Assembly (NCBI GenBank): GCA_903871575.1
Contig: CAIQHJ010000215.1
Span: forward strand, 1-36,489
DNA length: 36,489 nt
Source: an uncultured Bacteroidota bacterium
GTDB taxonomy: Bacteria; Bacteroidota; Bacteroidia; Chitinophagales; Chitinophagaceae
Direction of reading: 5' to 3'
In this document: piece by piece, positions 15,865-24,241 of the stretch
Position numbering within the stretch: position 1 is the stretch's first letter
How the letters are laid out: every line of letters begins with the position of its first letter
Notes under the pieces: model-generated
Databases searched by the model: none
Seen by the model: the letters and a program-made list of their open reading frames with translations, nothing else
What the model was told of the DNA's origin: nothing
Program-made: the position numbers and the translations under genes

Positions 15865-17172
15865 TTAGTCTCCAATTTCTTCTTCATTTCCATGTTGATG
15901 AAATTCTCCACGGTCTGCGCTATACACACCAAAACCTCCGGTTAAAAAAGCTTTGTCGCTTGGATTGGATAAATCGAAACGTTTCACGCCTTCAACCCAA
16001 GTTTGTTCAACTTTGGTGTACACGCTAAATGGGTCGCCGGAAAGTAAAACGAAATCGGCATCTTTTCCTTTTTCCAGTGAGCCGACGGAGGAAGATAAAT
16101 CGAGCATTTTTGCTCCGGCAATGGTAAGTCCTTCCAATGCTTTTTCTTTGCTCAATCCTGCTCTAATGCACATGGCTGCAGATCGAAGAAACAAACGAGA
16201 ATCGGTTACACCATCATCCGTATGAAAACCAAATGACACGCCCGATTTGTCGAGTATGGCTGCCGTTTCCAATGTGAGGTTAACGGCTTCCAATTTTCCG
16301 CCCGGTGCGTCTATTATAATTAGAGAACAATACAATCCCGCTTTGGCAATTTCATCTGCTACCTTCCAACCTTCCGATAAATGATGCAATACTGGTTTAA
16401 AGCCAAACTCTTTTGACAACCGAATAACAGTTAAAATATCGTTTGATTTGTGTGTGTGAAAATGTACCACTCTTGTTCCTTTGAGCACTTCTACAAGTGG
16501 CTCCATTCTGATGTCTCTTTCTGGCATTTTACTGCTGTCTTTACCCGCTTTTTCTATTTGTTTTTTATATGCTTGGGCTTTGATAAACAACTCTCTAATT
16601 AGCGATGCACTTTTTGCTCTTGTTCCGGGATAGCCATTTCCATTGCGAATAGAGTTGGTTCCATTGGCCATTTTCAATCCACCAAAAATACCTTTTTCAT
16701 TTGTAATCAATAGGTCTTCTATTATTTTGCCTTCTCTCATTTTTAAGTAAACGGTTTGTCCACTCATCAAATGGCCCGAGCCCGGCATTACGTTGATGGT
16801 GGTGATGCCGCCTGCCAATGCTTTTTTAAATCCATCGCTTGTTGGGTCAATGGCATCCATCACCCTTGCTTCGGGTTGAATGGGATTGGAATTGTCGCCA
16901 CCCTGCGGACCGCCCAAATGCGAGTGGGTGTCTACAATTCCAGGCATGATCACCTTTCCTGTTGCATCTTTTATTTCTGCGTTGGCGGGTATTGGCATGC
17001 TTTCATCGCCTATCGAAACAATTTTTCCGTGTTGGATAAGCATTACGCCTTTTTGAATGGGCTTGCCCACAACGGGATAAATCAATGCCCCTTTAAAAGC
17101 AATTGTTTTTTCTTGGGCAAAGACAATGGAGCTTATCCCCAAAATCAAAACCAACATTCCTGTTTTTTTCAT
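15865..17172 (-). CDS. exported amidohydrolase (imidazolonepropionase-like)
   Basis: A 435-residue metal-dependent hydrolase from the ATG at 17172, which opens a signal peptide (MKKTGMLVLILGISSIVFAQ). An earlier start at 17295 gives a polar leader and is rejected. Metal-binding residues are present: His83 and His85 (DTHSHLGG), histidines 237-241 (HFHTH), His263-His264 (VLHHLSEGW) and Asp319-Asp320 (FHTDDGVTDS). The end, SVGSLEKGKDADFVLLSGDPF, is typical of the superfamily. The substrate cannot be read from the sequence; relatives hydrolyse cyclic amides or peptides. It is 53 bases upstream of a ligand-less paralog and 53 downstream of a FAS1 lipoprotein, so it lies in a probable three-gene operon. 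Confidence 0.92.
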   Translation of the reverse strand: MKKTGMLVLILGISSIVFAQEKTIAFKGALIYPVVGKPIQKGVMLIQHGKIVSIGDESMPIPANAEIKDATGKVIMPGIVDTHSHLGGPQGGDNSNPIQPEARVMDAIDPTSDGFKKALAGGITTINVMPGSGHLMSGQTVYLKMREGKIIEDLLITNEKGIFGGLKMANGTNSIRNGNGYPGTRAKSASLIRELFIKAQAYKKQIEKAGKDSSKMPERDIRMEPLVEVLKGTRVVHFHTHKSNDILTVIRLSKEFGFKPVLHHLSEGWKVADEIAKAGLYCSLIIIDAPGGKLEAVNLTLETAAILDKSGVSFGFHTDDGVTDSRLFLRSAAMCIRAGLSKEKALEGLTIAGAKMLDLSSSVGSLEKGKDADFVLLSGDPFSVYTKVEQTWVEGVKRFDLSNPSDKAFLTGGFGVYSADRGEFHQHGNEEEIGD

Positions 17173-17225
17173 AATTGAAAATTGATTCACTAAGTTATTT
17201 ATTTTGATGCAAGAAAAGATGGTAA

Positions 17226-17831
17226 TTATGGACGCTTTCTGTTCTTCACCGGAATCAACACCGCATCTATGATGTGAATGATGCCGTTGCTGCAAAATAT
17301 GTTTTGCCCGGTGATGTTGGCATTGTTCACCATCAACCCGCCTTGCAAATTGAGTGACACCAACAACTCCTTTCCCTCCAATGTTACAATGGTTTTTCCG
17401 GGAACCAAATCTCGAGTGCTGAGTTCGCCTTTAACGATGTGAAATTGTAAAAGGTTTTCAAGACTATATCGCATATTGGGTTTCATCCAATTTTCGAGTG
17501 CTCCTTTTTTTAGTTTGTAAAACGCGCTGTCTAAAGGCACAAAAATTGTGTACCGCTCATCGGCTTGCATTTGTTGAAGCAATGGCGTGCTGTCGATGGC
17601 ATTTGTAAAAATAGAAAATTGAGGAACGAGATGAATAATGGTTGATATGGTTTGTTCTTTTGAGATGAGCTTGCCCTGAATGGTGGTATCTTTTTTTACA
17701 AGTGGGGGATTGTTTTGGGTAGATGATTGACAACTGGTGAAGATCAAAATTACAACCATAAAAATGAGGTAACGTTGAAAAGTTAGTTTAATATTAACCA
17801 GAATAGATGTTGCATGAAATTGGGTAATCAT
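17226..17831 (-). CDS. FAS1 (fasciclin) domain lipoprotein
   Basis: A 201-residue protein with one FAS1 domain, about residues 60-195. It has the two conserved FAS1 blocks: YTIFVPLDSAFYKL near residue 92 and, at the end, NIFCSNGIIHIIDAVLIP. The N-terminus has a membrane segment ending in LIFTSC, a lipobox, so it is probably a lipoprotein. The ATG at 17831 gives an unusually long 34-residue leader; a shorter start is possible but no better ATG is in frame before the hydrophobic part. FAS1 domains mediate adhesion or protein contacts. It probably heads the amidohydrolase operon, ending 53 bases before it. Confidence 0.9.
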   Translation of the reverse strand: MITQFHATSILVNIKLTFQRYLIFMVVILIFTSCQSSTQNNPPLVKKDTTIQGKLISKEQTISTIIHLVPQFSIFTNAIDSTPLLQQMQADERYTIFVPLDSAFYKLKKGALENWMKPNMRYSLENLLQFHIVKGELSTRDLVPGKTIVTLEGKELLVSLNLQGGLMVNNANITGQNIFCSNGIIHIIDAVLIPVKNRKRP

Positions 17832-17920
17832 CGAAATAAAATTTGCTATGTTAAGGTGCTGTGAAAGAAAGAAAATTTTTTTTTCTGTTACAATATTACC
17901 GCATTCGTTCCGTTATTTAA

Positions 17921-18124
17921 ATGTTTGAAAAGGATTTATGTGAAGGAAAGAAAAATTTGTACAGTATGAAAATAGCGGATCAACAGCAAAAGAAAACAGC
18001 CATTGTTGAAGTGCTGGTTAAAGTAATTAAAAAGTTAAGGCTTCAACAGGAAGGATACAACATTAAGTATTACAAAAAAGGACAAAAGATGCGAGCGAGC
18101 TGTGGTCAATGGAATGAGCGATAG
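17921..18124 (+). CDS. possible small basic protein
   Basis: A 67-residue ORF, rich in lysine and glutamine, with a helix-prone centre (TAIVEVLVKVIKKLRLQQEG). An internal ATG at 17966 (MKIADQQQ) would start a 52-residue form. No family is recognised and there is no clear promoter. It may be chance, although the amphipathic helix with repeated valine-lysine pairs is reminiscent of a small real protein. Confidence 0.27.
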   Translation: MFEKDLCEGKKNLYSMKIADQQQKKTAIVEVLVKVIKKLRLQQEGYNIKYYKKGQKMRASCGQWNER

Positions 18125-18234
18125 GTTGAAATAGTGTTTTTACGGTCATGAAAATTCAGCAGAATCCCGCTTGTATCAAAGCAAGAAAGCGTCTAATTTT
18201 GACATATCAATAGTAAAACCAAATCCTATATATC

Positions 18235-18351
18235 ATGAAAAAGAACCCTATTGTATTACCATTTATCGTATTAGCGAGAGCGATAAAAAACTTGTTTTTT
18301 ATCAACAATTACAGAGAGTTTGAAAGATTGAAGAATTACATTGCTGCATAA
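18235..18351 (+). CDS. 38-residue small protein with its own terminator
   Basis: This ATG-to-TAA ORF encodes a basic peptide with a hydrophobic first half (NPIVLPFIVLARAIKNLFF) and an amphipathic end (NYREFERLKNYIAA). It is followed within 25 bases by a perfect 8-bp terminator. A small ORF placed directly before a plus-oriented terminator, in a region with no other plus-strand gene, suggests it is expressed. Function unknown; too short for a family match by eye. Confidence 0.42.
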   Translation: MKKNPIVLPFIVLARAIKNLFFINNYREFERLKNYIAA

Positions 18352-18375
18352 AGCGATATTATAAACCACAAGAGC

Positions 18376-18405
18376 AATCCCCGACTTACCACGGGGATTT
18401 TTTTA
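18376..18405 (+). terminator. intrinsic terminator
   Basis: AATCCCCG and CGGGGATT form a perfect 8-bp GC-rich stem (18376-18383 and 18392-18399) with an 8-base loop, followed by a run of T residues. The T run is on the plus strand only, so it terminates the small plus-strand ORF rather than the SNF2 gene, whose stop lies at 18406. Confidence 0.85.
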
Positions 18406-21400
18406 TTAGCTGAATAAGTACTCTACATCTTCTTTGCTTAATGCTTTTACAAAACTGGTTTCGTCTGAAATCAATTCTTTGGCCAGTTGTTTTTTCTTTT
18501 CTTGTAGTTGCAAAATTTTATCTTCTATGGTATCCACGCAAATCATGCGGTAAGCAAAAATGTTTTTGGTCTGTCCGATGCGATGCGTTCTATCGATGGC
18601 CTGTTGTTCTACTGCAGGATTCCACCAAGGGTCTACGATGTATACATAATCGGCAGCGGTAAGGTTTAAACCCACACCACCGGCTTTGAGTGAAATTAAA
18701 AACACCCTGCAAGATTCGTTGTTTTGGAAGTTCTGTATCGCTTTTTCTCTATCAGTAGCAGAAGTGCCTCCATCAAAATATTCGAAAGGAATGTTTTCTT
18801 GAATCAATTTTTCTCTAATAAGTCCGAGCATGCCCAAGAATTGAGAGAAAACCAAGGCTTTGTGTTCGCCAATGTTCTCAGAAATTTCTCGCGTCAATTC
18901 ATCCAATTTAATGGAATGGTTGGGATACTTGTCTTCTTCATTTAAAATAGCCGGACTATCACAAATTTGGCGGAGTTTCATGAGTCCTTGTAAGATGGTC
19001 AGTTGAGATTTGTCGATACCTTGTTGGTCGATGGTGCCTAAAATTTTCTCTCTGTAACTGTTTCTGTAGGCATCATAAATCAATCGTTGATCTTGTTCCA
19101 TTTCACAGAATAAAATGGTTTCTGTTTTTTCTGGTAAATCTTTAGCAACCTGTTCTTTGGTTCTGCGCAAAATGAAAGGATATAATAATTTTCGGAGGTG
19201 TTCTTTTTGTTCGGGTTCGCCAAATTTATCAATGGGCGTTGCAAATTCGTTTCTAAAAAATTCCATGCTGCCTAATAAGCCGGGATTGAGGAAATTCATT
19301 TGTGCAAAAATATCAAACGTGTTGTTTTGAAGCGGCGTACCGCTCATGCATAATCGATTTTTTGCAGTTAACAGTGATGCCGCTTTGGTAACTTTAGATG
19401 AAGGATTTTTTATGGCCTGGCTTTCATCCAACACAACATAATCAAACAATACCGATAAAAAGACATTGATATCGCTTCTCAATGTACCATAGGTGGTGAT
19501 GATGATATTGCTTTTGGTTAATTCCTCGTGATTTCTGGTTCGGGTGTTTCCATGATGCACGTGATACGTTAGTTCGGGTGTAAATTTCTTTACCTCATTT
19601 TGCCAGTTGTAAATCAATGTGGTTGGACAAATCACGATGGCTTTTAAAGAGCCATTGCTTTGTTTGTAATATTGCAGCATGGTTAATGCCTGAACGGTTT
19701 TACCCAAACCCATGTCATCGGCTAAGATACCGCCCCAACCCACATCATTGAGGTAATTTAGCCATTGATAGCCGGCAATTTGATATGGTCTTAATACGGC
19801 TTGTAACGTATCGGGAACGCTAATTTCGTTGATGTTTTTAAAGGCTCTGATTTTCTCAAATTTCTCATCCAATGCAAAGCTGATTTCCTTTTCATCTCTG
19901 TTTTCGTAGAGTTCATCTATCACACTCAAATGATAGCGGGATAACCGAAGTTTGTCGCTTCTTCCTTCACCTACTTTAAACAAGAGTGAATATCTTTTTA
20001 GCCATTCATCGGGTAGGATGCCGAGTGTGCCATCGCCCAATTGCACAAAGGACTGTTTTCCGGCGAGTGCTTTTTTTATATCGGCAATGCCTACACGCTG
20101 TTCGCCAAATTCTATTTCAATTTTAGCATCAAACCAATCCATCCCGCTGCTTACATGAATATGTGTATTGGGTCGTGCTGTATTGAATCGGAAGTTTCTG
20201 AGTGCTTCAAATCCAAAGACCGGAATTTTCATATCCTTCATGGCGTCGTTGAACAAGAAAAACCAATTGTTTTTTAGCACATCAACCCCTCGCAATACCA
20301 AACTTTGATTGTCGTTTTGTCGTACAAACATAGAATGCAAGGCTTCTAGTTTTTGAATGAAACTGTTTTCCGCCTCTTTGTTTCTGTGTATGACTAAAAT
20401 TTTATCTCCTTCGGGAATGGTGATGGTTTGCTGACCAGATGGTTTTGCATCGTATCCTTTGTAACCGAAAATGGGCTGGAAAACGAGGTAGTCGCCTTTT
20501 TCTAGCAACTGTACTTTTATATCGGGAATACCACCTTTAATTTCTTTCATCAAAGATTTATCAAATACTACTTCATAATCTTTGGTGAGTGGTAAAATAA
20601 CTTCTTGTAATTTTTGAATCCAATCGGCTTTGGTGAGTTTCACATTGCCTTGTTGCAAAAACTTTTCTGCCTGTAAAATGTCTTCCGTTTTTTGCCAGGT
20701 ATACATCACATCATCGTATAAAAAAACCAAGTTGCTTTGGCATTGGTTGTTGCTAAATGGAATGGTTTCTTTTCCAATTTTTACCATACAAATCATTTCG
20801 AGGTGTTTGTTGGAAGCAACAACTTTAAATACCGGTGTAATGCATTCGGTGCTTAACGTGATTTCGTTGAGGTTATTGGTGATGAATTTTTTCTTCTCAT
20901 CCAGCTTGAAAGTGAAATAATTGGAAGATTGTTCTTCAAAAATTTTTTTAAGCTTGGGATGTAAATATTCTGCAATCAATGCTTTGGTTTCATCGGGTAG
21001 TTCTTCACCTTCGTTTTGAATGATGTTTTCCCAGATGCCGCTAAACGGAGAATTGCGATTCAAGTATTTATTTATTTCTGAATCTTGTAATTTTCTGATT
21101 TGTTGAAATAAGTATTTGTCTGATTCACTAAAAACATCGGTGTTTACAAACTTGGTTAAATCCAATGCTTCTACTTTGCCAACGAATTTTTTTTGTGATT
21201 CATCTGCTTCACCCTGCACTGCATCGATGGTAAAACAAGGATATGTTTTGGCATTGAAGTTGAAAACAACACCCAATGTTTTGGATGGTGCAGTAATGAT
21301 TGGTGCGTTATCGTTCAGTGTAGGTTTTTGAACAAGAGCTGATGAAGTTGGCAATGGTGCAGTAGCGGTTTGTGCTACTCTTTTAATGGAAGGGTCCAAG

Positions 21401-22164
21401 AGTTTCAAAAAAGGTTTGCCTTCTTTATAAGTGAATTCAAATTTTCGGGAGAGGTCATCATTTAAACTGTATCCATAAATTTGTAGCAGTTTATTTTTTT
21501 CTTTATCCCAATTGCGAATAGAATCGAAATAATTGGGACCATAAGCATTGAGCAATTGCAGAAACAGCAACACCTTGTGTTCGCATAAGGGATGAGTAGA
21601 TTCTGCGCAGGTACAAGAGGTGTCGAAATTTCTTTCTTCATTTTTTTGAATAACGAGCGGGTAGGTGATGCCGTTATATTTCAATTCGGCTTCCACTCTT
21701 TCGTCGCCCGATTGGATGATGTTTGCTTTATTTGAGCGAAGCATTCGTTCTGCTTCATCATACATCGCAGAAGAACACAACATTTTTATCAATTTCAAAT
21801 CGATGTGCTTCATTTTAGCAACCGTATGATATTGATTGTACTGAATAACCTGATTGCCCAACATATTTTTATCGGCCATGTCTTGTAGGCGAAACAAAGC
21901 GGCTGTTTCATGTCTGCAGATATCGCCCATATTGTATGGACAATTGCAACGGAGCGACATCAATTTAGCGTCAACATATTTTTGAATATACACTTTATAA
22001 AAAGTGCTGTAGCTATCGTCTTTTACCCTAAAAACCACGCTGCTCATGAGTTCGTCGTGCTCTACCAATTCTACAAATCCGGATCCATGGATTTTCTTTC
22101 CGCGTCGAATTACTTCGTCGGTTCCGTTGTTGTAAATATGCTTAATGATGTGTGGTAAGGCCAA
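18406..22164 (-). CDS. SNF2-family helicase with two SWIM zinc fingers
   Basis: A 1252-residue SNF2/Rad54-type DNA-dependent ATPase. The N-terminus has two SWIM fingers with identical CxCx7CxH spacing: Cys73-Cys75-Cys83-His85 and Cys184-Cys186-Cys194-His196. A long middle region (about 260-790) has no recognised motif. The helicase core has Walker A DDMGLGKT at 816-823, motif II DESQ at 913-916, SGTPLQN near 942, ILRRTKEQV and QAIDRTHRIGQ near 1189-1199. It probably remodels protein-DNA complexes. Bacterial members usually carry one SWIM finger. The gene is full length and followed on the plus side by an opposing terminator. It is 132 bases downstream of comB. Confidence 0.95.
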   Translation of the reverse strand: MALPHIIKHIYNNGTDEVIRRGKKIHGSGFVELVEHDELMSSVVFRVKDDSYSTFYKVYIQKYVDAKLMSLRCNCPYNMGDICRHETAALFRLQDMADKNMLGNQVIQYNQYHTVAKMKHIDLKLIKMLCSSAMYDEAERMLRSNKANIIQSGDERVEAELKYNGITYPLVIQKNEERNFDTSCTCAESTHPLCEHKVLLFLQLLNAYGPNYFDSIRNWDKEKNKLLQIYGYSLNDDLSRKFEFTYKEGKPFLKLLDPSIKRVAQTATAPLPTSSALVQKPTLNDNAPIITAPSKTLGVVFNFNAKTYPCFTIDAVQGEADESQKKFVGKVEALDLTKFVNTDVFSESDKYLFQQIRKLQDSEINKYLNRNSPFSGIWENIIQNEGEELPDETKALIAEYLHPKLKKIFEEQSSNYFTFKLDEKKKFITNNLNEITLSTECITPVFKVVASNKHLEMICMVKIGKETIPFSNNQCQSNLVFLYDDVMYTWQKTEDILQAEKFLQQGNVKLTKADWIQKLQEVILPLTKDYEVVFDKSLMKEIKGGIPDIKVQLLEKGDYLVFQPIFGYKGYDAKPSGQQTITIPEGDKILVIHRNKEAENSFIQKLEALHSMFVRQNDNQSLVLRGVDVLKNNWFFLFNDAMKDMKIPVFGFEALRNFRFNTARPNTHIHVSSGMDWFDAKIEIEFGEQRVGIADIKKALAGKQSFVQLGDGTLGILPDEWLKRYSLLFKVGEGRSDKLRLSRYHLSVIDELYENRDEKEISFALDEKFEKIRAFKNINEISVPDTLQAVLRPYQIAGYQWLNYLNDVGWGGILADDMGLGKTVQALTMLQYYKQSNGSLKAIVICPTTLIYNWQNEVKKFTPELTYHVHHGNTRTRNHEELTKSNIIITTYGTLRSDINVFLSVLFDYVVLDESQAIKNPSSKVTKAASLLTAKNRLCMSGTPLQNNTFDIFAQMNFLNPGLLGSMEFFRNEFATPIDKFGEPEQKEHLRKLLYPFILRRTKEQVAKDLPEKTETILFCEMEQDQRLIYDAYRNSYREKILGTIDQQGIDKSQLTILQGLMKLRQICDSPAILNEEDKYPNHSIKLDELTREISENIGEHKALVFSQFLGMLGLIREKLIQENIPFEYFDGGTSATDREKAIQNFQNNESCRVFLISLKAGGVGLNLTAADYVYIVDPWWNPAVEQQAIDRTHRIGQTKNIFAYRMICVDTIEDKILQLQEKKKQLAKELISDETSFVKALSKEDVEYLFS

Positions 22165-22296
22165 AGGGTTGATGCTTTATGTAAACAAATATGCCTTTGC
22201 TGGTTGTGAAAAAGGCAATTTGCAAAAGTAAAGGAAAATAACCGAGTAAATGGAGGCAATAGAATAGAATGTGGAGAAGTAATCGTTTTTGATGAT

Positions 22297-23034
22297 TTAT
22301 TTTTTGATGAGCTTTCCATCTTCATAAATAGGCAACACATTTGCGGTATTGAATGTTAAACAATGTTGGATATCTTTTTCTAATCCGAAACCAGAAAGTC
22401 GGTTAAAATGTGATGCATTTTTGTTTTTCATGAAAGCAAACATGTCGTGTTCTGCGTTGGAATATAAATCTGCTGCTATTTTAGAAGCGTCGCATTGAAT
22501 TGAAAAATGTTCGTTTAATTTTTTTACGACTGCGCCGGCAAACAAAGTGTCTTCGATGTTAACACGATCTTTCCAGGCGGCACAAGCGAGCAATACGGGT
22601 TTTTGTTGTTGCGTTAAAAAATCGCAAACAGCATCAAAATTGGCAAAGGAGCCGGTAATGATTTGATGAGCGCCTTTGGCCAGTGCCATGTGTAAGAGTT
22701 TGGTTCCATTGGTTGTGGTAAGCACTAAGGTTTTACCAGCTATGAATGAAGAGGGATATTCAAAAGGGGAGTTGCCATGTTGAAGTCCTTCGGCCACTTT
22801 TCCATCTCTTTCACCAGCGGTAATGGCATCAATTTGTTTGCCAATTCTAATGCAATCGTTTACACTGTCTACAGGAATAATGTGTTTGGCGCCGTTGAAT
22901 AATACGGTGGCAATGGTGGAAGTTGCACGCAGTACATCAATGATAACAACAATGCTATCGGTGATGTCGTAAAGGTGCAACAGTGCGGGTGATAAAGAAG
23001 TGTATAGTGCTGGTTTGTTCTTTATATCAGGCAT
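22297..23034 (-). CDS. comB: 2-phosphosulfolactate phosphatase family protein
   Basis: A 245-residue protein of the ComB family. Diagnostic segments are VVIIDVLRATSTIATVLFNGA (near residue 30), GERDGKVAEGLQHGNSPFEY (near residue 96), LTTTNGTKLLHMA and VLLACAAWKDRVNIEDTLFAGAVV (near residue 160). ComB removes phosphate from 2-phosphosulfolactate in coenzyme M synthesis in archaea; in bacteria the family is widespread and its physiological substrate is often unclear, so the phosphatase role is by homology only. Its ATG overlaps the gcvT stop by one base (TAATG), which implies translational coupling. Confidence 0.88.
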   Translation of the reverse strand: MPDIKNKPALYTSLSPALLHLYDITDSIVVIIDVLRATSTIATVLFNGAKHIIPVDSVNDCIRIGKQIDAITAGERDGKVAEGLQHGNSPFEYPSSFIAGKTLVLTTTNGTKLLHMALAKGAHQIITGSFANFDAVCDFLTQQQKPVLLACAAWKDRVNIEDTLFAGAVVKKLNEHFSIQCDASKIAADLYSNAEHDMFAFMKNKNASHFNRLSGFGLEKDIQHCLTFNTANVLPIYEDGKLIKK

Positions 23035-24119
23035 TAAATGAAAGGTATTTTTACAACTTTTGCTTTCAAAGCATTGTTGCGAATGTTTATAAAAATGGGA
23101 GATTCTACTTTAGCATACGAGGTTTGCACATAACCCAAACCGATAGCTTTATTTAAAGTAGGGGATTGCGTACCAGAAGTAACTTTTCCAATAACTTCAC
23201 CAGCTTCATTTACGATTTCGTAATCGTGACGGGCGATGCCTTTGTCGATCATTTCAAATCCAACGAGCTTTTTTTCGCAGCCGTTGTTTTTCTGATTTTC
23301 AAAAATGGTGCTTGAGGTAAATGGTTTTGTAAACTTGGTTATCCAGCCCAAACCCGCTTCAATTGGCGTCGTTGAATCGTCGATGTCGTTGCCATACAAA
23401 CAAAATCCCATTTCCAATCTTAGTGTATCTCTTGCGCCCAATCCGATGGGTTGTATGCCTTGAGCTGCGCCTGCTTCGAATATGGCATTCCAAATCAAAT
23501 CAGCATCATTGTCTTTGTCTTCAAAATATATTTCTATGCCGCCAGCGCCAGTGTATCCAGTTGCGCTGATCAAAACATTTTCTACGCCAGCAAAAGTTCC
23601 TCTCACAAAAGTGTAGTATGCCAAATTGAGCAAATCCATTGAGGTAAGCGATTGCAATATTTTAGTAGCATTTGGACCTTGAATGGCCAACAAAGCGGTT
23701 TTGTCGGAAATATTGTGCATCTCAACATCTTTTGTGTTGTGTTTGGCAATCCAATTCCAATCTTTATCAATGTTTCCGGCATTTACCACCAACATATAGG
23801 CAGCATTTTCTTCCAAGCAATACACCAGTAAATCATCTACAATTCCGCCTTCGTCATTTGGCAAACAGCTGTATTGAGCTTTGCCTTTTGTTAGTTTTGA
23901 AGCGTCGTTGCTCGTAAGAAGTTGAATGAGTTCGAGTGCGTTGGGACCTTTTAGAATAAATTCACCCATATGACTAACATCAAAAACACCTGCGTTTTTT
24001 CTAACAGCAGCATGCTCGTCATTTATTCCGGTGTAGGAAATGGGCATGTTGAAGCCAGCAAATGAAGCCATTTTGGCTCCTAATGCGATGTGTTTGGATG
24101 TGAATGGCGTACTTTTCAT
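23034..24119 (-). CDS. gcvT: glycine cleavage system T protein (aminomethyltransferase)
   Basis: A 361-residue T protein. It transfers the methylene group from aminomethyl-lipoyl H protein to tetrahydrofolate, releasing ammonia. Clear family segments are [11 protein letters not shown] (residues 43-53), [57 protein letters not shown] and [15 protein letters not shown]. Length is normal for the family. It is co-transcribed and translationally coupled with comB. A -7-like box lies just upstream (24137-24144). Other gcv genes are not in the window. Confidence 0.97.
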   Translation of the reverse strand: MKSTPFTSKHIALGAKMASFAGFNMPISYTGINDEHAAVRKNAGVFDVSHMGEFILKGPNALELIQLLTSNDASKLTKGKAQYSCLPNDEGGIVDDLLVYCLEENAAYMLVVNAGNIDKDWNWIAKHNTKDVEMHNISDKTALLAIQGPNATKILQSLTSMDLLNLAYYTFVRGTFAGVENVLISATGYTGAGGIEIYFEDKDNDADLIWNAIFEAGAAQGIQPIGLGARDTLRLEMGFCLYGNDIDDSTTPIEAGLGWITKFTKPFTSSTIFENQKNNGCEKKLVGFEMIDKGIARHDYEIVNEAGEVIGKVTSGTQSPTLNKAIGLGYVQTSYAKVESPIFINIRNNALKAKVVKIPFI

Positions 24120-24136
24120 GATGAAATTTTAGGTGG

Positions 24137-24144
24137 CAAAGGTA
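24137..24144 (-). promoter_or_regulatory. candidate -7 box of the gcvT-comB operon
   Basis: Read on the minus strand, TACCTTTG matches TAnnTTTG. The start point would be near 24129, only about 10 bases from the gcvT ATG. No TTG sits 19 bases upstream. Confidence 0.4.
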
Positions 24145-24182
24145 TAGTAAAATGATAGAAATTTTGTTGCTGTACAAATAAG

Positions 24183-24210
24183 AAAGCCGGAAGTTGAATT
24201 CCGGCTTTTT
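24183..24210 (-). terminator. terminator of the padR-pspC operon
   Basis: AAAGCCGGAA and TTCCGGCTTT pair as a perfect 10-bp stem (24183-24192 and 24199-24208) around GTTGAA. On the minus strand the stem ends in CTTTCTTATTT, and on the plus strand in TTTTT, so it can work both ways. Its position 32 bases after the pspC stop points to the padR-pspC operon. Confidence 0.8.
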
Positions 24211-24241
24211 GTAGGGTTGTTGGTTTATTTTTTGGGGAGCC

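Larger units (their letters stand above)
17832..18405. other. 574-base stretch with only small candidate genes
   Basis: No large gene is present. It holds a near-palindromic AGAAAGAAAATTTTTTTTTT-like A/T run near 17865-17886, two small plus-strand ORFs (see entries at 17921 and 18235) and a strong terminator at 18376-18405. The rest looks like ordinary intergenic DNA. Confidence 0.5.
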
